A stretch of 64,000 bases of DNA from the NCBI GenBank assembly GCA_026706935.1, contig JAPOXV010000028.1, forward strand, positions 1 to 64,000, in the 5' to 3' direction. Both the position numbers and the translations under genes were made by a program. Origin of the DNA: Gammaproteobacteria bacterium (lineage in GTDB: Bacteria > Pseudomonadota > Gammaproteobacteria > Pseudomonadales > Azotimanducaceae). This document shows, one piece after another, positions 1-9,376 of this stretch (position 1 is its first letter; each line of letters starts with the position of its first letter). Below the pieces are notes generated by a model. The model was not told where the DNA came from. It ran no database searches and saw only the letters and a list, made by a program, of their open reading frames with translations.

Positions 1-5
1 GCATC

Positions 6-1154
6 ATGCCAACCTACAACCGCTATCCCGTCACGTTCGTGAGTGGCGAAGGTACTTACTTGACGGCTGATGACGGGCGACGGTTCCTCGATGGCTTGTC
101 AGGCATCGCTGTTTGTGTGTTAGGTCATGCACATCCCAAGGTTGCGGCAGCGCTTGCGACGCAAGCTCGCACCTTGATTCACACTTCGAATCTCTACGGT
201 ATTCCCGAGCAGGAGAAACTGGCTTCGACGTTGTGCGAAATCAGCGGCATGGACAACGTGTTTTTCTGTAACTCAGGTGCAGAGTCGAATGAGGCCGCGT
301 TAAAACTCGCGCGTAAATACGGTAATGACCGAGGCGTCGCAGTTCCAACCACGCTTGTCATCGAAGGTAGCTTCCATGGTCGTACCCTTGCTACCCTAAC
401 CGCGACCGGACAGGAGAAGGTACGCGCCGGCTTTGATCCACTTCCGCAGGGTTTTGAGCACATTCCCTTTAACGATGTCGCCGCAGTTGAAGAACGAGCT
501 CAAGATCCCAATGTCGTTGCCATTCTCGTCGAACCTATTCTCGGTGAAGGTGGCGTTCACGTACCTGCGGACAACTATCTGGAAGAACTGCGCCGCGTCT
601 GCGATGCGAACGATATGTTGCTCATGCTTGATGAAGTACAAACCGGCAACGGCCGTACTGGGAAGTACTTCGCGTTTCAACACAGTTCCATACTGCCGGA
701 TGTAGTCACGCTTGCGAAAGGATTGGCCAATGGCGTACCAATCGGTGCCTGCCTCGCGCGTGGCGTTGCAGCAGAAACGCTTGTCGCTGGAACTCACGCG
801 AGTACGTTCGGGGGAAATCCACTGGCATGCGCAGCCGCCAACGCAACGATCGCCGAACTACAGAATGGAGTGATCGAACAAGGTGCCGAAACTGGACAAG
901 CTATGCGAGACGCATTCGCGAAGAACCTTGCGGATTCCAACAACGTCAAGGAAATCCGTGGCAAAGGCATGATGATCGGAATCGAACTAACCGAACCATG
1001 CGTGGAATTGGTACTGCAGGCAATGGACAAAGGTCTTCTTATGAATGTCACGACAGACACAGTTGTTCGCCTGCTACCACCCTTGAACATTACGTCAGAC
1101 GAGGCGGACCAGATGGTCGAGATCGTGACCGATTTGATAAAGAACCACGTGTGA
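6..1154 (+). CDS. argD: Acetylornithine aminotransferase (ArgD), 5' end near window edge
   Basis: PLP-dependent class III aminotransferase that makes N-acetylornithine in arginine synthesis, in the cytoplasm. It opens with the typical ArgD start (PTYNRYPVTFVSGEG). It then has the phosphate-binding segment CNSGAESNEAALKLARKYG, the cofactor Asp in LDEVQTGNGRTG and the PLP lysine K238 in TLAKGLANGVPIGA. The 382 residues are slightly short at the N terminus for the family. An earlier start outside the window is possible, because the frame is open to base 3. The stop overlaps the argF start by one base (TGATG), so the two genes are probably translationally coupled. Succinyldiaminopimelate aminotransferase activity is common in this family and cannot be excluded. 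Confidence 0.93.
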   Translation: MPTYNRYPVTFVSGEGTYLTADDGRRFLDGLSGIAVCVLGHAHPKVAAALATQARTLIHTSNLYGIPEQEKLASTLCEISGMDNVFFCNSGAESNEAALKLARKYGNDRGVAVPTTLVIEGSFHGRTLATLTATGQEKVRAGFDPLPQGFEHIPFNDVAAVEERAQDPNVVAILVEPILGEGGVHVPADNYLEELRRVCDANDMLLMLDEVQTGNGRTGKYFAFQHSSILPDVVTLAKGLANGVPIGACLARGVAAETLVAGTHASTFGGNPLACAAANATIAELQNGVIEQGAETGQAMRDAFAKNLADSNNVKEIRGKGMMIGIELTEPCVELVLQAMDKGLLMNVTTDTVVRLLPPLNITSDEADQMVEIVTDLIKNHV

Positions 1155-2044
1155 TGTCTCGCCATTTCTTACGACTGAGCGATTTATCTGTCGATGAGCT
1201 GAACAGTCTGATCGAGCGAGCAATCGAGCTCAAACGATTGATACAAGACGGATCTCCACACCAAACGTGTGCGAATAAAACGCTTGCGATGATCTTTGAA
1301 CTAAGTTCCACGCGAACGAGGGTCGCATTTGAAGCCGGGATGGCTCAACTTGGTGGTCAATCGATTTTCTTGAGCCCAAGAGACACACAACTCGGTCGCG
1401 GTGAGCCCATCAAAGATACCGCGCGCGTTCTCGCCAAGATGGTTGACATCGTCATGATTCGTGCGAAGGATCAGTCGACCATTGATGAATTTGCTACGTA
1501 TTCCGACATACCGGTCATCAACGGCATGAGCGACGAACTGCATCCGTGTCAGCTGCTAGCAGACATCATGACGATCGTTGAGGCACAAGGTGAAATCGAA
1601 GGTCAAAAAATCGCGTTTGTTGGCGACGGTTACAACATGTGTCAGTCGTTCATTGAAGCATCGGGCATTTTCGGCTTTCATCTAAAGATCGCTACGCCGC
1701 CGGACTACCGTCCGAGCACTAAGTACTGTGCGTACAACAATGTTGAATTTGTTGAATCACCAGTAGATGCGGTGAGGAACTCGGACGTTGTCGTCACGGA
1801 CGTTTGGTCGTCCATGGGACATGAAGATGAAGCGGACCGAACCAAGGCATTCGACGGCTTTCAGATTACGTCTAAGTTGCTCGATCAAGCAGACCAATCA
1901 GCCATTTTGCTTCACTGTCTACCCGCACATCGCGGCGAAGAAGTCGACGAATCTGTTCTGGATGATCCGCGTTCGCTGGTCTGGGAGGAAAGTGGTAACC
2001 GGCTTCATTCACAAAAGGCGCTAATCGAGTTTCTGCTCCGATAG
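1154..2044 (+). CDS. argF: Ornithine carbamoyltransferase (ArgF)
   Basis: Cytoplasmic enzyme that joins carbamoyl phosphate and ornithine to give citrulline, two steps after ArgD in the pathway. At 296 residues it is a normal short-form OTC. Visible motifs are the carbamoyl-phosphate loop SSTRTR (residues 51-56), HPCQLLAD, and the ornithine-site HCLPAHRGEEV with C255. The frame runs open much further upstream, but that part lies over argD. The ATG at 1154 overlaps the argD stop and begins with normal OTC sequence (MSRHFLRLSDLS), so it is the start chosen. It ends three bases before the convergent ankyrin gene. Confidence 0.95.
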   Translation: MSRHFLRLSDLSVDELNSLIERAIELKRLIQDGSPHQTCANKTLAMIFELSSTRTRVAFEAGMAQLGGQSIFLSPRDTQLGRGEPIKDTARVLAKMVDIVMIRAKDQSTIDEFATYSDIPVINGMSDELHPCQLLADIMTIVEAQGEIEGQKIAFVGDGYNMCQSFIEASGIFGFHLKIATPPDYRPSTKYCAYNNVEFVESPVDAVRNSDVVVTDVWSSMGHEDEADRTKAFDGFQITSKLLDQADQSAILLHCLPAHRGEEVDESVLDDPRSLVWEESGNRLHSQKALIEFLLR

Positions 2045-2047
2045 GTC

Positions 2048-4291
2048 TTACACCCGATCCTCATCCAAACGAGCTAACCGCTTCGCTAAATCCGGGTGGC
2101 CACCTGCATCGGCCCATCCCGCACAGTTTCCGTCGAATTGCAATTCCTGCAACGAGTGGTCTGCGCCCCGTTCCAGTAACCAATCGACGACCGTTTCATC
2201 TCCGTTGAACGCCGCCCAATGAAGGGCTGTTTGCTTCAAATCGTTGGTTACGTTCACATCGAGTCCCGCATCTAATAGTGCTCCCATTAACGAGAGTTCA
2301 CGATTTCCAGCGAGTGCGAAAAAGACATCTCGTGCGGCGGTGCTACTGATGTCGATCGAACTGACTACCTCAATGACAGAATCTGACTCTTTTGCGTCAA
2401 GTAGAGAGAACAGAAGGAGATACTCCTCCCCTATGGTCGCACCACCGCTTACCAATGCTCGCGTCATAGCCATCTGCTGCTTCGGCGATTCAACGACACC
2501 ACTCGACAGTAGTAAACCGAGTGTGTTTTCGCCTGGTCCACCGCGATAGGTATAGCACAGAACATCGGCATCGCACCCCGCATCTAGCAGTATTTCGATG
2601 ATTTGCACGGCGTTATCAGGGGATTTCTGGCGTTCACCCTCGAAGCCGTTGACGCCGATGTAGTTCATCAAAGCGCAATGATGCGGTCGTTCGGAGCGTG
2701 CGGTACGGAAGTAAGGATGTGCGCCAAGTAAGTCCTTCAATTGCTCAGTGTTGCCGTTAGCAATCGAGTCTGCAGCAAGTTCAAACGACTCAACGTCTTG
2801 AGGACGAAGGCGCGATCCTTGAGCGTTGAATTGCTCTTGTGTAAGTGAGCGAGCAAGCACATCAATCACGTGTGAATTGGTTTGAGAAGCGGACCTCAAT
2901 GTCAACTCAACGACGGTGTCACCGTTGAAGTTCATATCAGACGTCGACGCGCCTAAATCGAGTAGCAACTCGAGCGCATGTTCATCTGCCGCCAAAACCG
3001 CACGATGCAGAGCCGTCTCGCCTTGATAGTCAATGGTGTCAGGTTCGAAATCGACAGTAAGCAAGAGATTGAGTGCTTCGTGAGAACCGCGATTAATCGC
3101 TTCATGCAACCAGAGTTGGTCGTGATACGACTCGACGCCCGTGATCCCAGTTCCTGTCCTGATTTCCTCCGCTTCCGCCTTACTCGCCCGAAAACACGCA
3201 CCTACGAATCGTTCTATATCACCCGCTTCACTACGCTCTGCGCCTCGTTTCTCCAAAGCTGTAACGATGTCTTCCCGACCGCGCGCTACGGCGATCGCCA
3301 ACGGTGTTCGATCACCATTGTCTGTCGCATCGAGTCTCGCGCCGTGATCTAGAAGTAATTCGATCGTACTGATGGGTGTTTCACATTGCACAGCTTCGTG
3401 GAGTGCATTACCTCTCATGCCAAAGATGGTTTGGTTCCAATTTGGATCCGCCCCACTCACTAGCAATTTCTCGATGATTCGCGCGTCGTGGAATTGCATG
3501 CAATGGGTAAGCGCATGGCAAAGATGCCACTCTGGTGGTTCCGCATCGATCAGGACGGTCAGCGCTTCATGGTCGCGTAGGCGAACGGCTTCCCACATCG
3601 CGCTACCTTCGTAGAGTGTCGGTCCATCATTGATATCGGCACCCGCGTCGAGTAGCTGTTTCGCTAGTACAAGGTCTCGTGCGAATCCGATCGCGCCACC
3701 CAAGCACGTCCGGAACCCGCGAATGGTTTCACGTTCTTTCATTCCTGCATTCGGGTCAGCGTCGTTCTGTAGCAGCTGGTCAACCCATTCGCGACGAAGC
3801 GTGCGCAGGCTCGTATTCGTCGCACCATACTTTGAACAACAAACGTAGACGAGCGCCGGGGCATCAAACGGTGGCAACGGTACGTCGACACCTTGCTTAA
3901 CCAACTGACCTATCGATACTCTTGAATCAAGCAGTGCCAGCCGAACCGCGACAAAATCGGCGACGATCTTGTCGATTGAAGGACTGCCGAAATCAATGTG
4001 TTCGGTGTCGTCGTTGAATATATGAAATAAAAGCCAACGAGCTGCTGCTAACGGTTCAGTTGGTGGTTCTGCCAAGTGAAGGTACAACGATTCCCAATCG
4101 TCGTAGCCCCATTCATTTGCGACGCAGTCTTGAGCGGTTTGTATTTCAATTGGAATCTCAATCGTCTCACCAAAACATCGGCGTAACCGGGCGAGTGCAC
4201 CAATTCGCCGTTGATTTGCTTGTGCATGCAAATCGAGTGCTGTTTGAGTTAGAGACTCAAACGCGACTGCTGTGGAAATCTGATTAGCCAT
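2048..4291 (-). CDS. Large ankyrin-repeat protein
   Basis: 747-residue protein made mostly of ankyrin repeats; the substrate or partner is unknown. No signal peptide or membrane segment is seen, so it is probably cytoplasmic. Residues about 30-75 carry a pattern seen at the head of many bacterial ankyrin proteins (CVANEWGYDDWESLYLHL, the 'GF.SW..L..H' type). Repeats are clear at about 235-350 (LLVSGADPNWN, LLLDHGARLDATDNGDRTPL), 400-460 (GETALHRAVLAADEHALELL) and 690-740 (TALHWAAFNGDETVVDWLL). The middle repeats are degenerate. It is convergent with argF and divergent from nrdA across a 548-base gap. A second, shorter ankyrin gene lies at 42160-43161. Confidence 0.85.
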   Translation of the reverse strand: MANQISTAVAFESLTQTALDLHAQANQRRIGALARLRRCFGETIEIPIEIQTAQDCVANEWGYDDWESLYLHLAEPPTEPLAAARWLLFHIFNDDTEHIDFGSPSIDKIVADFVAVRLALLDSRVSIGQLVKQGVDVPLPPFDAPALVYVCCSKYGATNTSLRTLRREWVDQLLQNDADPNAGMKERETIRGFRTCLGGAIGFARDLVLAKQLLDAGADINDGPTLYEGSAMWEAVRLRDHEALTVLIDAEPPEWHLCHALTHCMQFHDARIIEKLLVSGADPNWNQTIFGMRGNALHEAVQCETPISTIELLLDHGARLDATDNGDRTPLAIAVARGREDIVTALEKRGAERSEAGDIERFVGACFRASKAEAEEIRTGTGITGVESYHDQLWLHEAINRGSHEALNLLLTVDFEPDTIDYQGETALHRAVLAADEHALELLLDLGASTSDMNFNGDTVVELTLRSASQTNSHVIDVLARSLTQEQFNAQGSRLRPQDVESFELAADSIANGNTEQLKDLLGAHPYFRTARSERPHHCALMNYIGVNGFEGERQKSPDNAVQIIEILLDAGCDADVLCYTYRGGPGENTLGLLLSSGVVESPKQQMAMTRALVSGGATIGEEYLLLFSLLDAKESDSVIEVVSSIDISSTAARDVFFALAGNRELSLMGALLDAGLDVNVTNDLKQTALHWAAFNGDETVVDWLLERGADHSLQELQFDGNCAGWADAGGHPDLAKRLARLDEDRV

Positions 4292-4839
4292 AGTTTGAAC
4301 ACCTTCCAGCGTCTAGCTATCGTTCGGCGAGACGCCTGACCCAAAGAAAACGTGCTTCTTAACGTTTCATGTCAGATTATTCAAAACGATACCGTAGCGT
4401 CATAGCCCATTCATACGCGCGATACTGTGTACCCTAAGTCAACACCTTAATTCACTCAATCACTATATAAAAATCAATATAAGGTGAATGTAGTGGCGAT
4501 TGAGCGTCAATTGACATATTTACGAAACCCAAGTCTTTTCCCTGTAACGCTATCGGGTCAATGCGCGAAAGACTGATTTTTTCCTAGCTTGTGGATTGCC
4601 GAGAAGAAGCGCAAAAATCAGCGCCGAAATGTCAACGATCAGTGGCGTTTGATCGTCGAATGTACGCTTCTTGAATAAGCTAACGCTAGTTGTTAGAATG
4701 CGAAGCGTCACGGATGACGCAAATGTGACCGGCTCATGAAATGGACGTCCGAGCCCAATCGATTAATCAATCAAAGAGTACTGTATATATCAGTTGTAAC
4801 TACTGATTATATAATCAGTAGTTCACAACGGGAGTTGCG
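4292..4839. other. Intergenic region between the ankyrin gene and nrdA
   Basis: 548 bases with no convincing gene. The right end holds the paired palindromes at 4780-4823 and the nrdA ribosome site GGGAG at 4830-4834. A possible sigma-70 pair lies further up: TTGAAT at 4671-4676, 17 bases, TAGAAT at 4694-4699. An imperfect inverted pair, CACCTTA (4443-4449) and TAAGGTG (4480-4486), flanks an A/T-rich stretch. None of these has been tested. Confidence 0.4.
4780..4823. promoter_or_regulatory. Two tandem palindromes in the nrdA promoter region (candidate operator)
   Basis: First element, 4780-4794: ACTG, seven A/T bases, CAGT. Second, 4798-4823: a perfect 26-base palindrome with left half AACTACTGATTAT and the same ACTG...CAGT core. 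The ACTG half-sites are 22 bases apart, about two helical turns. A perfect TATAAT (4810-4815) lies inside the second palindrome, 25 bases before the nrdA ATG, so a bound protein would cover a promoter. NrdR repressors bind paired A/T-rich palindromes before nrd genes, but the bases here do not fit the usual NrdR box well. The regulator is therefore unassigned. Confidence 0.6.
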
Positions 4840-7800
4840 ATGCCAGAGGAACTTCAAGCGCAATCTGCACCTAATTTACGATCCGCTCAAACTAATGGAA
4901 GCGCTATGACAAGTAACGGTAGCGCACAACAACCAGAAATTTCTCCTCCCGGTGTATGGAACGTTATCAAACGTAATCATCAGACTATCCCGTTCGACCG
5001 ACAACGTATTTTTAACGCAATTGAGAAGGCATACATCAGCGAAATAGGGTCGGAAACGACGAAAACGCCGAGTATTCAAGAGCTCGTCGATCGTATCACG
5101 AGTAACGTCCACGAAAGCCTTATTTCTCGCTACCCGCAAGGCGGGCATATTCATATTGAAGAGATTCAAGACAACGTCATAGCGCGATTAATCGACGCAG
5201 AACAAAGAGCGGTTGCCGAGTGCTACTCAAAGTACCGACAGCAACGGAAAGAAGACCGCGACAATCAGGCGTTAATGCAGACGGAGAGTGAACCTCTTGT
5301 CCACGTCATTACAAGCGACGGTGACCGGGTCCCTGTAGATTGGATTCGATTGCACCAGCAGGTTGATGAAGCCTGTGAAGGCGTCCTTGATATTGACGAC
5401 AACCTCATCGTAGAAAACATCAGACGCAATATCCGCGAAGGCATGCCAGAGCATGAATTGCGTCAAGCCATGGTCGATACCGCGACTGATATGATCAAAG
5501 TCGACCCAAACTACGACACGATTGCTGCGCACTTTCTACTCATTCAGCTTCGGGAAGAGTGTCTGAAGTTACTCGACATACCAATCGGTGGTCGGTCGTT
5601 CATACCGGTGAATCATTCTGATTTGGATGACGCGTATACGGTCGTGCTGCAGCGAACACTCGAGTTCGGTGTTGAGAAGGAACTCATCGACCCGCGCTTA
5701 CTCAGTTATGACCTAACCAAGCTAGGTCGGGCACTTGTTGCTGACCGAGATCGGCAGTTTGATTTCCACGGACTGCAAGTGATCTACGATCGCTACGTGC
5801 TGCAGTCAGACGGCATTCGATTTGAAATGCCTCAAGTGTTTTGGATGCGTGTGGCGATGTTTCTCGCAATCGAGGAAGACGATCGAGAAGACCGAGCGAT
5901 TGAGTTCTATGATGCACTCTCATCATTTCGATTCATCTCATCAACGCCAACGTTATTCAATGCTGGTACGTGCCACCCGCAGCTTTCGTCCTGCTATATA
6001 TCTACCGTAGAAGACGATCTCGAATCCATCTTTGGTGCTCAGATCTACGGCAATGCGATGCTCCAAAAGTGGGCTGGCGGTATGGGGAACGACTGGACAC
6101 CAGTCAGAGCGATGGGTTCCGAGATTAAAGGAACAAACGGTAAATCCGACGGTGTCGTACCCTTCATCAAAGTTGTTGATGCGACGGCAAAAGCGGTCAA
6201 TCAAGGCGGCAAGCGCGCCGGTGCCGTTTGTAGCTACCTAGAAACGTGGCACCTTGATATCGAAGAGTTCTTGGATCTTCGCAAGAACACGGGCGATACG
6301 ATGCGACGCACGCCCAATATGAACACCGCTAATTGGATTCCGGACTTGTTCATGAAGCGCGTCGAACAGGACGACGAGTGGACATTGTTCTCTCCGAGCG
6401 ACGTCCCCGACCTGCACGATTTATATGGTCGAGCGTTCGAAGAGCGATATGTCGAGTATGAAAACGCCACCAAGACTGGTAAACTCAGGCTCTTTAAGCG
6501 CGTGAAGGCGAACGACCTTTGGAAGTCGATGCTCCGGGCACTCGCAGAAACGGGTCACCCATGGATCACATTTAAAGATCCCTGCAACATTCGATCCCCA
6601 CAACGTCACGTCGGTCGCGTGCATTCCTCGAATCTATGCACTGAAATTACGTTAAACACATCGCGAGACGAGATCGCCGTATGCAATCTTGGTTCGATTA
6701 ATCTCATCAAGCATGTTGATGAAGCCGGCGAAATTGATCTCGAAGCACTACGCGGAACCGTGCGTACTGGTATTCGCATGCTGGACAACGTGATCGATAT
6801 CAACTTTTACGCTGTCGACAAGGCCGCGAATTCCAACGAACGCCACCGACCCATTGGTCTAGGGCTAATGGGATTCCAAGACGTGCTTTACCGTCGTCGA
6901 GCACCTTACGACTCAAATGAAGCGATCGAGTTCGCCGATCGTTCTATGGAGTGGGTTTCCTACTACGCAATCGAAGCCTCAAGCGATCTATCCCGCGAAC
7001 GCGGACCATACCCTACATACGAAGGATCACTTTGGCAGCAAGGGATCCTGCCTATCGACTCGCTTAAACTCCTGGAGGAAGAGCGCGGATCGCATTACAC
7101 GTTACTGGACTTTTCACACACCATGCCCTGGGACGAACTGCGAGAAAAGCTAAAGCAACACGGAATCCGCAATTCCAACGTGATGGCGATCGCGCCGACA
7201 GCTACGATCGCGAATATCGTCGGTTCAGTCGCGTCGATAGAACCGTTTTTCATGAACACTTTCGTGAAGCAGAACATGTCGGGTGAGTTCCAGGTTATCA
7301 ATCCATATCTGACTGCCGACCTGAAGGCGATCGGTCTATGGTCAGCCGATCTGTATGACCAGATCATGGATCTAGATGGCGATATAAGTGAAATAGAGTC
7401 GATTCCACAGGATCTCAAAGATCTCTATAAATCAGCGTTTGAAGTCGGTAATCCCGCACTCATCGAGTGTGCTGCTCGACGACAGAAATGGATCGACCAA
7501 AGTCAATCCCTGAATCTTTACGTTGATCCTAGTCGTGGCGTATCACCCCGTGAAGTGAAGCTTTGGTACTTAAATGCGTGGAAACTTGGCCTTAAAACAA
7601 CCTATTACCTGCATTCTCGTAGCGCAACGAGCGTGGAGAAAACATCGTCAGTTGATTCCAGGCTGCAATTCGTTAAGACGGGGAGTGAAGCGCCTACGGT
7701 TGGTAACGCTTCAGTCGCTCCCGTAGTCGTCGAGGATGATGAAGAGGACTATGAATTCTGCGATATCGACGATCCTACGTGCGAGTCTTGTGCTGGCTGA
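4840..7800 (+). CDS. nrdA: Class Ia ribonucleoside-diphosphate reductase, large subunit
   Basis: Catalytic subunit that reduces ribonucleotides to deoxyribonucleotides together with NrdB. It has 986 residues, longer than the roughly 760 of the E. coli protein, because of a low-complexity head and two ATP-cone modules (about 40-140 and 152-240). Two cones are known in some other proteobacterial NrdA proteins and suggest dATP/ATP control. Catalytic parts are present: HPQLSSCYIS, SSNLCTEITL with the thiyl Cys, CNLGSINL with the partner Cys, and TTYYLHSRSATS with the paired Tyr. The C-terminal redox Cys pair is in TCESCAG. The start is set by GGGAG nine bases or fewer upstream. nrdB follows after about 200 bases. 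Confidence 0.96.
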   Translation: MPEELQAQSAPNLRSAQTNGSAMTSNGSAQQPEISPPGVWNVIKRNHQTIPFDRQRIFNAIEKAYISEIGSETTKTPSIQELVDRITSNVHESLISRYPQGGHIHIEEIQDNVIARLIDAEQRAVAECYSKYRQQRKEDRDNQALMQTESEPLVHVITSDGDRVPVDWIRLHQQVDEACEGVLDIDDNLIVENIRRNIREGMPEHELRQAMVDTATDMIKVDPNYDTIAAHFLLIQLREECLKLLDIPIGGRSFIPVNHSDLDDAYTVVLQRTLEFGVEKELIDPRLLSYDLTKLGRALVADRDRQFDFHGLQVIYDRYVLQSDGIRFEMPQVFWMRVAMFLAIEEDDREDRAIEFYDALSSFRFISSTPTLFNAGTCHPQLSSCYISTVEDDLESIFGAQIYGNAMLQKWAGGMGNDWTPVRAMGSEIKGTNGKSDGVVPFIKVVDATAKAVNQGGKRAGAVCSYLETWHLDIEEFLDLRKNTGDTMRRTPNMNTANWIPDLFMKRVEQDDEWTLFSPSDVPDLHDLYGRAFEERYVEYENATKTGKLRLFKRVKANDLWKSMLRALAETGHPWITFKDPCNIRSPQRHVGRVHSSNLCTEITLNTSRDEIAVCNLGSINLIKHVDEAGEIDLEALRGTVRTGIRMLDNVIDINFYAVDKAANSNERHRPIGLGLMGFQDVLYRRRAPYDSNEAIEFADRSMEWVSYYAIEASSDLSRERGPYPTYEGSLWQQGILPIDSLKLLEEERGSHYTLLDFSHTMPWDELREKLKQHGIRNSNVMAIAPTATIANIVGSVASIEPFFMNTFVKQNMSGEFQVINPYLTADLKAIGLWSADLYDQIMDLDGDISEIESIPQDLKDLYKSAFEVGNPALIECAARRQKWIDQSQSLNLYVDPSRGVSPREVKLWYLNAWKLGLKTTYYLHSRSATSVEKTSSVDSRLQFVKTGSEAPTVGNASVAPVVVEDDEEDYEFCDIDDPTCESCAG

Positions 7801-7905
7801 CTTTGTAAGTTAGCTATTCCATTTGCTGCAAACGTTCGTCGCACTACGTCGCTTCAACGCGAAAAACTTGCTCTCTATTCGCGTCATAAACTGCTATAGT
7901 TCGCA

Positions 7906-7924
7906 TGTTAGCTTCATGCTAACA
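7906..7924. promoter_or_regulatory. Inverted repeat upstream of nrdB
   Basis: TGTTAGC, five bases, GCTAACA: a perfect seven-base inverted repeat about 78 bases before the preferred nrdB start. It lies just after a possible -10 hexamer, TATAGT (7895-7900), so it would sit near the start of the transcript. It does not share the ACTG/CAGT pattern of the nrdA palindromes. It could be an operator or a small RNA hairpin. Confidence 0.4.
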
Positions 7925-8001
7925 ATGGCGGAGCCTTGCTACTTTGAAATGAAATTCGACGAAAAAAGGCGACCAAGACATACTTGATGGAGCGGAAACG
8001 C

Positions 8002-9240
8002 ATGCGGTTGGCAAACTGGGACACGGAAGAAAATACAGTCCTTAATGTAGAAAAACGACAAGAATCCGTCGTCAAACCTACTCCTATCTTGCCGGAGACT
8101 CCTGCGCCAGCTGCTCTTAAACCGGCACCCGTTAGGGTTGACGAATCTAGCAGAGACGATCGCCCAAATCTAGGAATGGGCGATGATCTTGCGAATGCGT
8201 TCGCGACAACTCAGCGAGTCCAGGTAGACGAAAAGGCGATGATCAATTGTCGCGCGGATCTCAATCAACTCATCCCATTCAAATACGTTTGGGCTTGGGA
8301 AAAGTATCTTTTGGCACGTAAAAACCACTGGATGCCGGATGAAATCCCAATGCAGGACGACATCACGCAATGGAAGAGCGAGGGCATATTGTCCGAAGAG
8401 GAGCGTCAAGTAGTAAAACGTAGCCTTGGTTTCTTCGCAACCGCCGATTCTTTAGTCGCAAACAACATTGTCCTCGGCGTATATCGATTAATTACGAATC
8501 CGGAATGTCGAAACTATCTGCTCTTGCAGGCGAGTGAAGAGGCACTACATACTCATGCATACCAATACTGCATCGAGTCACTCGGTATGGAAGAGAGTGA
8601 GCTCTTCAACATGTACCGAGAAATTAAGTCGGTCGGCGACAAATCCGCGTGGGCTCTCAAACAAACAAGCCTGCTCACGGATCCGCACTTCAACACGGGT
8701 ACGCTGGCGTCAGATCGACTACTCTTAGAAAACCTTATCGCCTACTACTGCGTCGTCGAAGGAATCTTCTTCTATTGTGGTTTCGCGCTCATTTTGTCGA
8801 TGGCGCGCGAAGGCAAGATGATCAATACGGCAAAACAGTTCGAGATGATCATGCGTGACGAATCGATGCACATCAACTTCGGTCTCGACATGATCAATCA
8901 AATCAAGCAAGAGAATCCACATCTTTGGGACGCGGAAATGCAGAACACCGCAATTCGGATGATCAAGGAAGGACTTGAGCTTGAAGTAGCGTTTGCCCAC
9001 GACACGATGCCAAGCGGCATTCAGGGCATGAATGTCGAACTAATGACCGCTTATTTACAGTACATCGCCAACCGTCGATTCGCTTCTCTTCAGCTACCTG
9101 AACAGTACGATGCGCCGACGAATCCGTTCCCTTGGATGACGCGAACGATCGATCAGCAAAAGCAGGTCGCATTCTTTGAGCAAAACGTCGCCGACTATCA
9201 AATCGGAGGTGGTATTCAGTGGGATAAAGGCGACTGGTGA
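8002..9240 (+). CDS. nrdB: Class Ia ribonucleoside-diphosphate reductase, small subunit
   Basis: Diiron-tyrosyl radical subunit that supplies the radical to NrdA. Counted from the chosen start, the expected ligands are all present with family spacing: D149, E180 and H183 (EEALH), E253, E287 and H290 (ESMH), and the radical tyrosine Y187 seven residues after E180. The C-terminal tail ends QWDKGDW, as expected for docking to the large subunit. The ATG at 8002 is preferred because GGAG sits nine bases upstream. ATG 7987 and TTG 7984 are in frame and would add up to six residues. A poorly conserved proline-rich stretch fills residues 25-50. Confidence 0.95.
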   Translation: MRLANWDTEENTVLNVEKRQESVVKPTPILPETPAPAALKPAPVRVDESSRDDRPNLGMGDDLANAFATTQRVQVDEKAMINCRADLNQLIPFKYVWAWEKYLLARKNHWMPDEIPMQDDITQWKSEGILSEEERQVVKRSLGFFATADSLVANNIVLGVYRLITNPECRNYLLLQASEEALHTHAYQYCIESLGMEESELFNMYREIKSVGDKSAWALKQTSLLTDPHFNTGTLASDRLLLENLIAYYCVVEGIFFYCGFALILSMAREGKMINTAKQFEMIMRDESMHINFGLDMINQIKQENPHLWDAEMQNTAIRMIKEGLELEVAFAHDTMPSGIQGMNVELMTAYLQYIANRRFASLQLPEQYDAPTNPFPWMTRTIDQQKQVAFFEQNVADYQIGGGIQWDKGDW

Positions 9241-9376
9241 GTCTTGTTGTCGCTTGAGCTTGTTGCGCGAGCGAGTGAAGTAGAAGACAAGGTCCTACGT
9301 ACAGGCAGTTCTTTCTAGGCCGTTTGCAAGTCTGCTCTAGGCATTTCACACGTTAACAGTCTCGCATCGACTATAG

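Noticed and set aside
827-1153. In-frame extension upstream of argF giving a 405-residue protein
   Set aside because: It overlaps argD in another frame and shows no OTC sequence; the ATG at 1154 fits the family start.
4585-4593. TGTGGATTG as a DnaA box before nrdA
   Set aside because: Matches only seven of nine bases, single copy, and no second box nearby.
4780-4823. Standard NrdR box pair
   Set aside because: Palindrome centres and outer bases do not fit the NrdR consensus; kept as an unassigned operator.
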